A stretch of 64,000 bases of DNA from Lachnospiraceae bacterium (GTDB lineage: Bacteria; Bacillota; Clostridia; Lachnospirales; Lachnospiraceae). This document shows, piece after piece, positions 23,185-32,601 of the stretch; the stretch's first letter is position 1, and the number at the start of each line of letters is the position of its first letter. The notes under the pieces are model-generated. The model saw only the letters and a program-made list of their open reading frames with translations, made no database searches and was not told the DNA's origin. The DNA is taken from the NCBI GenBank assembly GCA_017517305.1, contig JAFWZV010000006.1:111440-175439 (forward strand), in the 5' to 3' direction. The position numbers and the translations under genes are program-made.

Positions 23185-25329
23185 ATGATTGATTTATTAG
23201 AAGGATTGAATGAAGAGCAAACAGAAGCAGTAACCACAACAGAAGGCTTTGTTAGAGTTATAGCAGGAGCTGGGTCTGGTAAAACTAAGGCTTTAACACA
23301 TCGTTATGCTTATCTGGTTAATGAATTGGGTATTTCTACTGCCAATATTCTTTGCGCGACCTATACTAATAAGGCTGCTAAGGAGATGCGTAACAGAATT
23401 AAAACTATGATTGGAGATAATGATACTGGATATATATGTACCTTTCATAGTATGGGTGTTTATATTTTGCGAGAAGATATACATTACATAAACTATCCTA
23501 GCAATTTTGTTGTTATGGATACTGAGGATACAGAAGCTATTCTTAAGGATGTGTATGAGAAAGCCAATATTGATACAAGTAAGCTTACCTTTGATATGGC
23601 TAGGAAGGCCATAGAAGCTTTTAAGTCAAAGTTTAAGCATATTCCTTATCTGTCGAATCTGGATAATTCGGAGCTTATTGAACAATATGAAAAGGCAGAT
23701 ACTATACAGAAGAAGGTTATTTACGGATATTTGTATGAACAAAAAAAGAATTATGGCTTGGATTTTGATGATTTGATTACAGTATCGTTGTATATTTTAA
23801 AAAGCTGTGAGGAAAAGAGGCTTAAGTGGCAGGAGAGAATGATGTATGTCATGGTTGATGAGTTTCAAGATGTAAGCGGATTAAACTACGAGATGGCAGA
23901 ACTTTTAAGCGGTTATCACAAGAATTTGTTTATAGTTGGAGATCCTGATCAAACCATATATTCCTGGAGGGGTGCTGATGTAAAGTTTATTATGGAATTT
24001 GACAATGAGTATGATGATACAAAAACCATAAAGCTATACAAAAACTATCGTTCAACTCCTGAGATATTAAGTGCAGCTAATTCTTTGATTAAGAATAACA
24101 AATACAGAATTCCTAATGATGTTGTTGCGACTAAGGAATCTAGTGTGATCACAGCTTATTATCATGGTAAAACCACTATGGATGAAGCAAAATGGATTGC
24201 TGATAAGATTAAGTTATTGGTTAATAACGGAGTATCTTACAGTAATGTTGCTATATTGTATAGATCGCATTTTGTATCAAGAAGTATAGAGGAGTTATTT
24301 GTAAGGGAAAAGCTGCCTTATGTTTTGTATAGTGGTATTGAGTTCTATAAGAGAAAGGAGATAAAGGATATTTTATCTTACCTTAGAATGATTGTATCTG
24401 GTGACGATTTGTCTTTTGTCAGAGTTGTTAATGAACCGAGACGTAATATTGGTAAGAAAAGAATGGAGTTTCTTAAGACTTACGCAGAGAAGATGAATTG
24501 TACACTGTATGAGGCTTTGTTGGATAACATTGATAATGAACCTATTGTATCTACCAGAGCAAAGGATTTTGTCAAAGTTATAGAAAAATATAGAATAAAA
24601 TATAAGGATATGAGAATTTCAGATCTTATCACTGGTGTACTTCATGATAGTGGATATGAAGCGATGCTTAGAACCTTAGGGGATGATGAAAGATTAGAGA
24701 ACATATCTGAATTAAAGAATTCAATATTTGAGTTTGAGAAGAATTCGGGTGAGATAAGTACCTTGGAGGATTATCTACAAAGTATTGCTCTTTATACTAA
24801 TTCTGATAAAGAAGAGAAGAAAGAAGCAGTAAAGCTTATGACAATACATATTGCTAAGGGATTAGAGTTTCCTTATGTATTTGTAATAGGGCTTAATGAA
24901 GGTATATTCCCAACTGCTCATGCTGATACAGAGGAAGATATTGAGGAGGAGAGAAGACTTGCCTACGTTGCATACACCAGGGCTGAGAATGCTTTATTCT
25001 TAACTGATTCAGAAGGTACTAACTATGATGGAAGTTATAGATATCCTTCTAGATTCATATTTAATACAGCTAAGGAATATCTTGAATTTGAAGTTGAATT
25101 GGATGAAGCATTAGTTAGGAGTGCCCATACATTTATAGCTTGTAACGAAGAGAAAATGGGCATTAGAAATTCCAATGTTTTATCAAAGGGTGATAGAGTA
25201 TCACATAAGGTTTTTGGACAGGGAGAGATTGTTGATATTCAAACCGAGAATTCTGTATATATTGTGCAATTTGATAAGTTAGATACACCTAGGAATCTGA
25301 GCTTTAGAGCGCCTTTAGAGAAACTGTAA
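23185..25329 (+). CDS. pcrA: UvrD/PcrA-family 3'-5' DNA helicase
   Basis: A 714-residue superfamily 1A helicase. Seen in order: Q motif LNEEQTEAV, motif I GAGSGKTKAL (about 29-38), Ia ATYTNKAAKEM, motif II VDEFQDV, motif III GDPDQTIYSWRGAD, motif IV NYRSTPEIL, motif V MTIHIAKGLEFPYVFVIG and motif VI VAYTRAE. The C terminus ends in a small Tudor-like domain (GDRVSHKVFGQGEIVDI), as in PcrA, which docks to RNA polymerase. It works in repair and conflict resolution. ATG 23185 follows GAGGTGA. Shorter than some PcrA, and a second paralogue elsewhere is possible. Confidence 0.9.
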   Translation: MIDLLEGLNEEQTEAVTTTEGFVRVIAGAGSGKTKALTHRYAYLVNELGISTANILCATYTNKAAKEMRNRIKTMIGDNDTGYICTFHSMGVYILREDIHYINYPSNFVVMDTEDTEAILKDVYEKANIDTSKLTFDMARKAIEAFKSKFKHIPYLSNLDNSELIEQYEKADTIQKKVIYGYLYEQKKNYGLDFDDLITVSLYILKSCEEKRLKWQERMMYVMVDEFQDVSGLNYEMAELLSGYHKNLFIVGDPDQTIYSWRGADVKFIMEFDNEYDDTKTIKLYKNYRSTPEILSAANSLIKNNKYRIPNDVVATKESSVITAYYHGKTTMDEAKWIADKIKLLVNNGVSYSNVAILYRSHFVSRSIEELFVREKLPYVLYSGIEFYKRKEIKDILSYLRMIVSGDDLSFVRVVNEPRRNIGKKRMEFLKTYAEKMNCTLYEALLDNIDNEPIVSTRAKDFVKVIEKYRIKYKDMRISDLITGVLHDSGYEAMLRTLGDDERLENISELKNSIFEFEKNSGEISTLEDYLQSIALYTNSDKEEKKEAVKLMTIHIAKGLEFPYVFVIGLNEGIFPTAHADTEEDIEEERRLAYVAYTRAENALFLTDSEGTNYDGSYRYPSRFIFNTAKEYLEFEVELDEALVRSAHTFIACNEEKMGIRNSNVLSKGDRVSHKVFGQGEIVDIQTENSVYIVQFDKLDTPRNLSFRAPLEKL

Positions 25330-25338
25330 ATCTATTTA

Positions 25339-25375
25339 ATCGAGATAATTTTAATGTGAATTATCTCGATTTTTT
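25339..25375 (+). terminator. Terminator after pcrA
   Basis: ATCGAGATAATT (25339-25350) and AATTATCTCGAT (25359-25370) around TTAATGTG, followed by TTTTTG. Confidence 0.9.
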
Positions 25376-25466
25376 GTTTTATGTTGAATAATGTTTAATT
25401 ATAAAGTAAAATATTTATATTGTTATATTAGATGAAATAATAAATTTAAATAGAAAGGAAGATGTT

Positions 25467-26945
25467 ATGTTTAAAGGAAATCTATCTGAGAAAGCTATAA
25501 GTAATGCGGCTAGTAAGCTATGTTACACTATCATTAATGTAATCTTAATTGCTTGTTATTTGATTGAGGTTGTGAAGGGTGCAAGAACTATTGGATATTT
25601 TACAGTATTTTGTATACTTGCTTTGATTCCGATGATTCTTACATATTTGATTTCATTTAAGAATAAGGAAAGTGACGCTATAAAGTATGTAATTATGATA
25701 GGTTTTGGAGTGTTCTATTTGTTTATTGTTTTTACAACTGTTTCACCTATTGCTTATATCTATGCATTTTTAATGGCTATTATACTTTTAGTATATAATG
25801 ATTTAAATCTTACAATAATCTTTTCAGGATTAATTGCTTTGGGTAATGTTGTCCATGTAGCTTATATGGGCTTATCTGGACAAATAGCCAAGGAAGATTT
25901 GGCCAATATTGAGATTCGTTTGGCATCGGTTATTTTGTTTATGGCATTTATGATTGTTTCAAGTATTGTTATGAATAAGAATAACAAGAGAAAGTTAGAT
26001 GAGATTAATGCAGAGAAGGAAAGAACAGCTCATCTTATGAATAATTTGCTTTTTACTTCTCAGAAGATTACCTCAGATATAGAAGTTGTTACTGGAAAGA
26101 TGTCACTACTAGAGGATTCTGCTAATAAAACAATGTCTTCTATGGAGGAGGTTGCTCAGGGAACAAGTGATACAGCTGATTCTATCCAGCGACAGATGGA
26201 GAAGACAGAGGAAATTCAAGGAACAATCCAAAAAGTAAACCAGGTTTCTGATAAGATTGAGTCTAACTTAGATAATACCAAGAGAGAGCTTCAGAATGCG
26301 CAGAAGAATATAGATGAGCTTATTGAAAGAGTTAATATATCTAATAAGGAAAATGCTATAGTGTCTAAAGAGCTGGCCGAGCTTAATGAATATGCAAGTC
26401 AGATGCAGTCTATAGTTAGCTTGATTGAATCTATTACAAGTCAGACAAGCTTGCTTTCCCTTAATGCAAGTATTGAGGCAGCACGCGCAGGTGAGGCAGG
26501 TAAGGGATTTGCAGTTGTTGCAACAGAAATATCCGGTCTTGCAACACAGACCAAGGATGCAACAGAAAGCATATCAAGTTTGATTAACAATATTTCTAAG
26601 GAACTTGAAGAGGTTGTTGAGGTTGTTGAGGGCATGATTGGTAATAGTAATATTCAAAGTGATGCTGCTCATAATGTTGCAGATAGCTTTGAGGTTATTA
26701 ATGTTTCGGCTGAAGAGGTATTTGTGGAATCTAATAATCTTAAGCTATTGGTTGAGGAGCTTGCTGTTAATAATCAGGCTATAGTTGAAGGTATTGAAAC
26801 TATTTCAGCAGCTACAGAGGAGGTTACTGCTCATTCTACAGAAACCTATGAAAGCTCAGCAGAAAATAGCGAGATTACATCTGAAGTAGGACAGATTATT
26901 CAGGAACTTAATAATATGGCACAGAACTTAGTGAATGCTAACTAA
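25467..26945 (+). CDS. Methyl-accepting chemotaxis protein with six-TM N terminus
   Basis: A 492-residue chemoreceptor. Six hydrophobic segments span about residues 15-170 with no periplasmic sensor domain. The cytoplasmic signalling domain has the conserved hairpin tip QTSLLSLNASIEAARAGEAG followed by KGFAVVATEISGLA, which contacts CheW and CheA. No clear HAMP domain is visible between membrane and coiled coil. With no extracytoplasmic domain it may sense a membrane or cytosolic cue, or membrane potential; this is inference. Single-gene transcription unit ended by a terminator. Confidence 0.9.
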   Translation: MFKGNLSEKAISNAASKLCYTIINVILIACYLIEVVKGARTIGYFTVFCILALIPMILTYLISFKNKESDAIKYVIMIGFGVFYLFIVFTTVSPIAYIYAFLMAIILLVYNDLNLTIIFSGLIALGNVVHVAYMGLSGQIAKEDLANIEIRLASVILFMAFMIVSSIVMNKNNKRKLDEINAEKERTAHLMNNLLFTSQKITSDIEVVTGKMSLLEDSANKTMSSMEEVAQGTSDTADSIQRQMEKTEEIQGTIQKVNQVSDKIESNLDNTKRELQNAQKNIDELIERVNISNKENAIVSKELAELNEYASQMQSIVSLIESITSQTSLLSLNASIEAARAGEAGKGFAVVATEISGLATQTKDATESISSLINNISKELEEVVEVVEGMIGNSNIQSDAAHNVADSFEVINVSAEEVFVESNNLKLLVEELAVNNQAIVEGIETISAATEEVTAHSTETYESSAENSEITSEVGQIIQELNNMAQNLVNAN

Positions 26946-26962
26946 ATATGCATTTTATAATA

Positions 26963-26998
26963 TGGAGGAACGATGATATTGTTCCTCCAATTTTTTTG
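26963..26998 (+). terminator. Terminator after the chemoreceptor gene
   Basis: TGGAGGAAC (26963-26971) and GTTCCTCCA (26981-26989), followed by ATTTTTTTG. Confidence 0.88.
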
Positions 26999-27008
26999 AA
27001 AAAAGTAC

Positions 27009-27037
27009 TTTACAACTTATTATCATTATGATAATAT
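27009..27037 (+). promoter_or_regulatory. Promoter and palindromic operator of the NAD-salvage cluster
   Basis: TTTACA (27009-27014) and TAATAT (27032-27037), 17 bases apart. A palindrome TATTATCATTATGATAATA (27018-27036; nine-base perfect arms, one central T) fills the spacer and -10. This is where a repressor would block RNA polymerase; the adjacent NrtR-type regulator is the natural candidate. Confidence 0.6.
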
Positions 27038-27069
27038 CAATATAGTAATAACAAAAGGAGGTAGTATTA

Positions 27070-27900
27070 GTGAGAGAAAAATATATATTAGATAATCTTG
27101 AAGAAAAAGATTATCTTGATAAATATAATATTGATAAATACGATAGACCATCTGTTACAACTGACATTGTTGCATTTAAGATTCGCTCACAAATTGGAGA
27201 TACCTACAGACATAATTCCAAAAGTAATTTGTCGGTGCTTTTGATTAAAAGAGGAGAACATCCCTTTAAAGATATGTGGGCTCTTCCTGGGGGCTTTCTG
27301 AGAAAGGGTGAAACCATAGAGGAATGTGCATATCGAGAGATAAAAGAGGAGTCAGGAATTTTACCTGTATCACTAATGCCTGTGGGAGTTTTTAGCGAAC
27401 CGAATCGTGATCCTAGAGGGAGAATTATTTCTAATGCATATTTGTCTATTATAAGTGATGAATCTGTTTTAGATGCAGGTACTGATGCTGTAGATGCTAG
27501 ATGGTTTGATGTATCGTTTGTAGATACGGGAGATTGTTATAAGCTTACTCTTGCTTGTGATGATATAGTTTTGACTACATGTCTAAAGAAGCTTAAAACA
27601 GTATTTAAGAAAACAGATTTTCAATTATTAGATGAAGGTAATCTGGCTTTTGATCATGGGAGAATTATTGCCACAGCTATATCGATACTAAAAGATAGTT
27701 CAAAGGATTATGATTTGATATTTGATTTTTTGCCAGAGAAGTTTACTCTTACAGCATTGCAAGATGTGATGGAAACTATAATAAATGTATCTTTAACACC
27801 TGCGAATTTTAGAAGGAAGATAGCAGAATTCGTTGAAGAAACAGAGGAAATGGTAACTGGAGCAGGACATAGACCTGCTAAACTCTATAAACGTAAGTAA
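27070..27900 (+). CDS. nrtR: NrtR-family Nudix transcriptional regulator of NAD metabolism
   Basis: A 276-residue protein with an N-terminal Nudix domain and C-terminal winged helix. The Nudix box is intact (GFLRKGETIEECAYREIKEE then SGI), so hydrolysis of an ADP-ribose-like substrate is possible. The C-terminal signature FTLTALQDVMETIINVSLTP and NFRRKIAE, ending GHRPAKLYKRK, is typical of NrtR, which represses NAD genes and is released by ADP-ribose. The GTG start at 27070 follows AGGAGG by eight bases. Downstream genes encode a nicotinamidase and NAD synthetase, supporting this role. An intact Nudix box leaves a plain hydrolase as a less likely alternative. Confidence 0.8.
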   Translation: MREKYILDNLEEKDYLDKYNIDKYDRPSVTTDIVAFKIRSQIGDTYRHNSKSNLSVLLIKRGEHPFKDMWALPGGFLRKGETIEECAYREIKEESGILPVSLMPVGVFSEPNRDPRGRIISNAYLSIISDESVLDAGTDAVDARWFDVSFVDTGDCYKLTLACDDIVLTTCLKKLKTVFKKTDFQLLDEGNLAFDHGRIIATAISILKDSSKDYDLIFDFLPEKFTLTALQDVMETIINVSLTPANFRRKIAEFVEETEEMVTGAGHRPAKLYKRK

Positions 27901-27924
27901 TTAATTATAAGGAGGAAGATTGTT

Positions 27925-28452
27925 ATGAAGAAGTTTTTGGTGGTTGTAGATATGCAGAAGGATTTTGTTGATGGTTCACTTGGTACAGCGGAGGCTGTTG
28001 CGATTGTTCCTAATGTTGTTAAGAAAATCAATGAGTTTGATGGAGATATATTTGTGACATACGATACTCACTTTGATAATTATATGAATACAAGTGAGGG
28101 AAAGAAGCTTCCTGTGCCACACTGTATCAAGGGAACAGATGGGTGGAAGCTGGATGCTAATGTAGCCAAGGCTCTACAGGGTAAAGAATATACAGAGGTT
28201 GAGAAGATTACTTTTGGTTCTGTAGATTTGCCTGATTTGATATTCAAGGCTGCAGGAGATGAGGATTTCAGTATAGAGCTTGTTGGACTTTGTACAGATA
28301 TCTGCGTTGTATCTAATACACTTATTTTAAAGGCAAATTATCCAGAGAAGTCCATTACAGTAGATGCAAGCTGCTGTGCAGGTGTTACTCCTGAAAGTCA
28401 CAATGCAGCACTTACCACTATGAAGATGTGTCAGATTAATGTAATAGGATAA
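27925..28452 (+). CDS. pncA: Nicotinamidase / isochorismatase-family hydrolase
   Basis: A 175-residue cysteine hydrolase. The catalytic triad is visible: Asp9 (VVDMQKDF), Lys94 (EKITFGS) and Cys127 (GLCTDICVVSN). Metal-binding residues Asp47 and His49 (YDTHFDNY) and His66 (PVPHC) fit nicotinamidases rather than general isochorismatases. It converts nicotinamide to nicotinate. It lies between an NrtR-type regulator and a phosphoribosyltransferase remnant plus nadE, which supports NAD salvage. GGAGGAAG precedes the ATG. Confidence 0.85.
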   Translation: MKKFLVVVDMQKDFVDGSLGTAEAVAIVPNVVKKINEFDGDIFVTYDTHFDNYMNTSEGKKLPVPHCIKGTDGWKLDANVAKALQGKEYTEVEKITFGSVDLPDLIFKAAGDEDFSIELVGLCTDICVVSNTLILKANYPEKSITVDASCCAGVTPESHNAALTTMKMCQINVIG

Positions 28453-28593
28453 TACATTTTCTCTGATGGACATACCTGGGATGAGTCGTCTACAGCTGAT
28501 AATTTGCTTGTAACTATTTTTAAAGATGGTAAAATGATTAAGGAACAAAGCTTAGCAGATATTAGGAGCATTTTGCATAATGGTATGTTTTAA
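28453..28593 (+). pseudogene. C-terminal remnant of a nicotin(am)ate phosphoribosyltransferase
   Basis: Directly behind the pncA stop, the frame stays open for 46 codons without a start. The translation has DGHTWDESSTADNLLVTIFK followed by DGKMIKEQSLADIRSIL. The LL-x-T-(I/V)-FK-x-GK...S...(D/E)IR pattern matches the C-terminal end of NAMPT/nicotinate phosphoribosyltransferases (human NAMPT ends LLHTVFKNGKV...SFDEIRK). About 400 upstream residues are missing, so the gene was deleted. The intact enzyme would have linked nicotinamidase to NadE. Confidence 0.6.
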
Positions 28594-28612
28594 GAATATG
28601 GAGGTAACAAAT

Positions 28613-29344
28613 ATGTTTGATGCAGTTAAAATAAAGGATGAATGTGTACAGTGGATAAGAGATTTTTTTGAGGAAAATGGCAAGGGCTGCAATGCAGTTC
28701 TTGGTATATCCGGAGGAAAAGATAGTTCTGTAGCTGCAGCACTTTGTGTGGAGGCTTTGGGAAAGGATAGAGTTGTTGGAGTATTGATGCCATGTGGTAC
28801 CCAGCACGATATAGATATGGCATATCTTCTTGTGAATCACCTTGGTATAAAGCATTATGAGGTTAATATTGAAGCTGCTATAGAAGGCCTAAAGTCAGCT
28901 ATTCCTGAGGAGTTAGAGCTTTCTACTCAGGCAAATACCAATCTTCCTCCTAGAATACGTATGTCAACACTTTACGCTGTATCTCAAAGCGTGAATGGAA
29001 GAGTTGTAAATACCTGTAATTTATCTGAGGATTGGGTTGGATATTCAACAAGATATGGTGATGCTGCCGGTGATTTTTCACCTATGAGTAATCTTACAGT
29101 TCAGGAGATTAAGGAGATAGGAAGAGTGCTTGGTCTTCCAGATGTGCTTGTAGATAAGGTTCCTATAGATGGACTTTGTGGAAAGACTGATGAGGATAAC
29201 CTTGGATTTACCTATGCAGAGCTTGATAGATATATTCGTACAGGAGAGATTGAGGACATGGCTAAAAAGGCACGCATAGACGATCTTCACAAGAAGAATC
29301 TGTTTAAGCTACAGCTTATGCCTGCCTTTAAACCAAATATATAA
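28613..29344 (+). CDS. nadE: NAD(+) synthetase, ammonia-dependent
   Basis: A 243-residue NadE from the ATG at 28613 (GGAGG at 28601-28605). The ATP-pyrophosphatase P-loop SGGKDSS lies at residues 33-39. Further family marks are NTCNLSEDWVGYSTRYGDAAGDFSP, containing the nicotinate-adenylate site, and GLCGKTDEDNLGFTYAELD. No glutaminase domain is fused, so it uses free ammonia. It makes NAD from NaAD at the end of the salvage pathway. An upstream in-frame start in the previous remnant is unlikely given the ribosome site. Confidence 0.93.
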   Translation: MFDAVKIKDECVQWIRDFFEENGKGCNAVLGISGGKDSSVAAALCVEALGKDRVVGVLMPCGTQHDIDMAYLLVNHLGIKHYEVNIEAAIEGLKSAIPEELELSTQANTNLPPRIRMSTLYAVSQSVNGRVVNTCNLSEDWVGYSTRYGDAAGDFSPMSNLTVQEIKEIGRVLGLPDVLVDKVPIDGLCGKTDEDNLGFTYAELDRYIRTGEIEDMAKKARIDDLHKKNLFKLQLMPAFKPNI

Positions 29345-29383
29345 TGTATGTAAAGTCCATAGGGACTAATAGTTAGACGAAGC

Positions 29384-29425
29384 GGATATAGTCATATACG
29401 TTGTATGACTATATCCCTTCTTTTT
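29384..29425 (+). terminator. Terminator after nadE
   Basis: GGATATAGTCATA (29384-29396) and TATGACTATATCC (29404-29416), followed by CTTCTTTTT. A smaller AGTCC/GGACT hairpin lies just upstream (29354-29367). Confidence 0.85.
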
Positions 29426-29615
29426 ATAGAGATTTCAAACCCGAATTTGTATATGTTTCTCTGTTATGGTTGTATTATATATTTGAAATATTAATAAATG
29501 GTGACTAAGCTGTGAGGAAAAAGTGAAATAAAAGTAAACCATTGTTTATACTCTTGATTTTAATAAATGAGAAATATATTATAGAACATATTTGGTTTTA
29601 AGAAAGGAATAGGCT

Positions 29616-30446
29616 ATGAGTGTTGTTAATAAGGCGGGTATTGTGTGCTGCTCAAATGGTCAAGCTTTGTCCTACAAGGAGGACATTGATGGTTTGATAG
29701 ATATTCTTAATGGGCGTGGGATTAATATAGATTTAAGCGACTATATATATTCTATAGATTCGGTTGCTTCTGGTGCACCTATTGAGAGAGCGCAAGCACT
29801 TATGAAATTTTATGAGGATGAAGAAATAACAGATATATTCGATATATCAGGAGGGGATATTGCAAATGAGATTTTACCCTATCTTGATTACAAAAAAATA
29901 TCAGATGTAAATAAACGCTTCTGGGGATACAGTGATTTAACAACAGTTATTAATGCAATATACACCATGACTGGTAGAGAATCTGTATTGTATCAAGTTA
30001 AGAATTTAATTTGGGATAAGACGGGCAGACAAGAAGAGATATTTTTGACTCCTAAGATGTATGAGTTTTCATACGAGTTTTATCAGGGAAGCTATATGTC
30101 TGGCGTAGTTGTTGGTGGAAATATAAGATGCTTGCTAAAATTAGCTGGTACAAAGTATTTCCCAGAGTTAAAAGATAAAATATTGTTTTTAGAAGCACTA
30201 AGTGGTGGTGAAGCACAGCTTAGAACGTATCTGGCGCAGCTTAATGAGTTAGGTGCATTTTCAAATACTAGAGGTATATTACTAGGCACATTTACAGAGT
30301 TCGAGAAAACGAATTCTGGTAAGAAAATATTTGATATGATTCACCAGTATACAGATGATATGTTACCGGTTGCGAAAACTAATGATATAGGTCATAGCAA
30401 TTTGTCTAAAGCATTAGTTATTGGAAAGGTCTATTCTCTTGGTTGA
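29616..30446 (+). CDS. S66-family serine peptidase (LD-carboxypeptidase/MccF-like)
   Basis: A 276-residue peptidase. The Ser-Glu-His triad is visible at Ser106 (RFWGYSDLTT), Glu193 (LFLEALSGG) and His260 (DIGHSN), with the N-terminal substrate region DIFDISGGDIANEILPYLDY. Members cleave L,D bonds in murein tripeptides or inactivate microcin C. Without membrane signals it works in the cytosol, as recycling LD-carboxypeptidases do. AGAAAGGAA precedes the ATG. Which substrate this one uses cannot be told from the sequence. Confidence 0.85.
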   Translation: MSVVNKAGIVCCSNGQALSYKEDIDGLIDILNGRGINIDLSDYIYSIDSVASGAPIERAQALMKFYEDEEITDIFDISGGDIANEILPYLDYKKISDVNKRFWGYSDLTTVINAIYTMTGRESVLYQVKNLIWDKTGRQEEIFLTPKMYEFSYEFYQGSYMSGVVVGGNIRCLLKLAGTKYFPELKDKILFLEALSGGEAQLRTYLAQLNELGAFSNTRGILLGTFTEFEKTNSGKKIFDMIHQYTDDMLPVAKTNDIGHSNLSKALVIGKVYSLG

Positions 30447-30554
30447 TTGAATAAATATGAAATATATTGCACTTAAATGGTAATTTTTTCTCTGTGTTTA
30501 AATAATGCTAAATATGTGTTATCATATTCCGGTAATTAATAAGGAGGGATATTT

Positions 30555-32597
30555 ATGAAATATAATAGACTTGTTGCGTACATATTAAGTCTAGTGATAA
30601 TAATATCAACGATGATGAATCTACCAACTGATTCGGCTATGAGAGTTAAAGCTCAATCTTTACATGACAAAAAGGCTTGTTGGGTTTCTTATCAGGATAT
30701 TAGTAATGAACTTAAGGATAAGAGTGAGGCTGATTTTCGTAATGCTTTATCCAAAATGTATGATAATATTTTGGATAATAATATGAACACCGTAATAATG
30801 CATGTTCGTGCTATGGGTGATGCCATGTATCCATCAAACTATTTCCCATGGTCTACTTATATAACAAGTAAGAGAAATGCACCTAGTTATGATCCTCTTA
30901 AGATTATGGTTGAGATGGCTCATGAAAAAGGATTGAAGATAGAAGCGTGGGTTAATCCATATCGTATTTCCTTGAGTGATACAACCACAGATAGCTTTAA
31001 GGCTACTGCTTATTATTCGCAATACAAGGATTATATTATGGAATATAAAAATTCGGGAGATCAAACCTGCATGGTACTTGATCCTTCTAAGCAGGAGACT
31101 AGAGACCTGATTACCGAAGGAGTTAAGGAAATAGTTACAAATTATGATGTTGATGCAGTTCACTTTGATGATTATTTCTATGTGGATGGAATGGTAGATG
31201 GTTTATCCCAGAGTGAAAGAATGAATAATGTAAATATGCTTGTTAAACAAGTGTATTCCGCAATCAAAGCTATAAATCCTAATTGTCAGTTTGGTATAAG
31301 TCCGGCAGGTAATTTATCCAATGCCAGAGCACAGGGAGCGGATATTGATACTTGGATGTCTGAAGTAGGGTATATAGATTATATAATGCCACAGATATAT
31401 TGGTCAGATACATACAAATTAAGTAATGGTACTATAACAACTATGTACTCAGACAGATGTAAAGCATGGCAGGAAATCAATAAAAGAGATATTCCAATAT
31501 ATGTAGGTTTGGCTCTTTATAGAGTTGGCGAAGATAGTTCCATAGACAAGGGATGGGCGGAATCTGATAGTAATTTGGCTCAGCAATATGAAATTGCTTA
31601 TGATATGGAATATGATGGCTATGGATTGTTTAGATATGAATGGCTAGGTAAATCTATTTCAACAGATGAACTTAATAATTTGAACAACTATATTAATATG
31701 CTTGAAGGTAAAGACGATGTAAATTCCGGATATTATATTTCTTACATGACTCATGTTGAAAAGTATGGTTGGCAATCTTCCAAAACGGATGGAGTATTAT
31801 CGGGGACTACTGGTGAATCGAAACGTCTGGAGGCTATAAGGATTGCTTTGGGTGGAAAAATTGCTAATGGAGGCATTACCTATCGAACTCATTGTGAGGC
31901 CTATGGTTGGTTGCCTTGGGTTAGTGATGGTGCTGTAAGCGGAACCTCAGGTGAAAGTAAGCGGTTAGAAGCGATACAGATAAAGCTTACTGGAGAAGCG
32001 GCAGAGTTGTATGATGTATATTACAGAGTACATGCAGAATCTTACGGATGGCTTGATTGGGCTTGCAACGGAGAAGCTGCGGGAACTGCTACCTTTAGTA
32101 AACGTTTAGAAGCAATCCAGATAGTTATTGTTAATAAGGGTGATAAGGCTCCTGGAGAAACAGCGGAGCCTTATGTGACAAGAAATGTTAGATATCAGAC
32201 TCATGTTGAAAAATATGGTTGGCGTGACAATGTCTATGATGGACAAGCCTCAGGTAGCTCTGGTGAATCCAAACGATTAGAGGGTATCAAGATTAAGCTT
32301 ACTGATAATCTCTATTCAGGAGGAATACAATACAGGACACATTGTGAAACCTATGGCTGGTTACCTTGGGTAAGTGATGGTGCAATGAGTGGTACTTCTG
32401 GTGAAAGTAAACGATTGGAGGCTATTCAGATTGAACTCACAGGTGAAATAAGTGAAGTATATGATGTGTATTACAGGGTGCATTGTGAATATTATGGATG
32501 GATGGAATGGGTTAAGAATGGTCAGGTTGCAGGAACTTCTGGAGAAAGCAAAAGACTGGAGGCTATAGAAATAAAATTGGTTCCAAAAGAAAAATAA
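30555..32597 (+). CDS. Secreted GHL10 (DUF187) glycosyl-hydrolase-like protein with six ChW repeats
   Basis: A 680-residue protein with a signal peptide (about 1-34, cleavage after VKA). The GHL10 TIM-barrel domain covers about 38-385: KKACWVSYQDISNEL, WVNPYRISLS, VDAVHFDDYFYVDG, YIDYIMPQIYW, IYVGLALYRVG. Six ChW repeats (about 395-678) follow, each with YGW and (S)GESKRLEAI; ChW repeats are thought to bind cell wall or cellulose. Repeats 1-3 and 4-6 look like a duplicated triplet. AAGGAGG precedes the ATG. Role: extracellular carbohydrate or peptidoglycan hydrolysis. Confidence 0.88.
   Translation: MKYNRLVAYILSLVIIISTMMNLPTDSAMRVKAQSLHDKKACWVSYQDISNELKDKSEADFRNALSKMYDNILDNNMNTVIMHVRAMGDAMYPSNYFPWSTYITSKRNAPSYDPLKIMVEMAHEKGLKIEAWVNPYRISLSDTTTDSFKATAYYSQYKDYIMEYKNSGDQTCMVLDPSKQETRDLITEGVKEIVTNYDVDAVHFDDYFYVDGMVDGLSQSERMNNVNMLVKQVYSAIKAINPNCQFGISPAGNLSNARAQGADIDTWMSEVGYIDYIMPQIYWSDTYKLSNGTITTMYSDRCKAWQEINKRDIPIYVGLALYRVGEDSSIDKGWAESDSNLAQQYEIAYDMEYDGYGLFRYEWLGKSISTDELNNLNNYINMLEGKDDVNSGYYISYMTHVEKYGWQSSKTDGVLSGTTGESKRLEAIRIALGGKIANGGITYRTHCEAYGWLPWVSDGAVSGTSGESKRLEAIQIKLTGEAAELYDVYYRVHAESYGWLDWACNGEAAGTATFSKRLEAIQIVIVNKGDKAPGETAEPYVTRNVRYQTHVEKYGWRDNVYDGQASGSSGESKRLEGIKIKLTDNLYSGGIQYRTHCETYGWLPWVSDGAMSGTSGESKRLEAIQIELTGEISEVYDVYYRVHCEYYGWMEWVKNGQVAGTSGESKRLEAIEIKLVPKEK
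31735..32588 (+). repeat. ChW repeat region (six units, duplicated triplet)
   Basis: Units of about 45 codons recur six times. Units 2 and 5 share CE(A/T)YGWLPWVSDGA and units 3 and 6 share DVYYRVH, so a three-unit block was duplicated in tandem. Confidence 0.85.
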
Positions 32598-32601
32598 AAA
32601 C

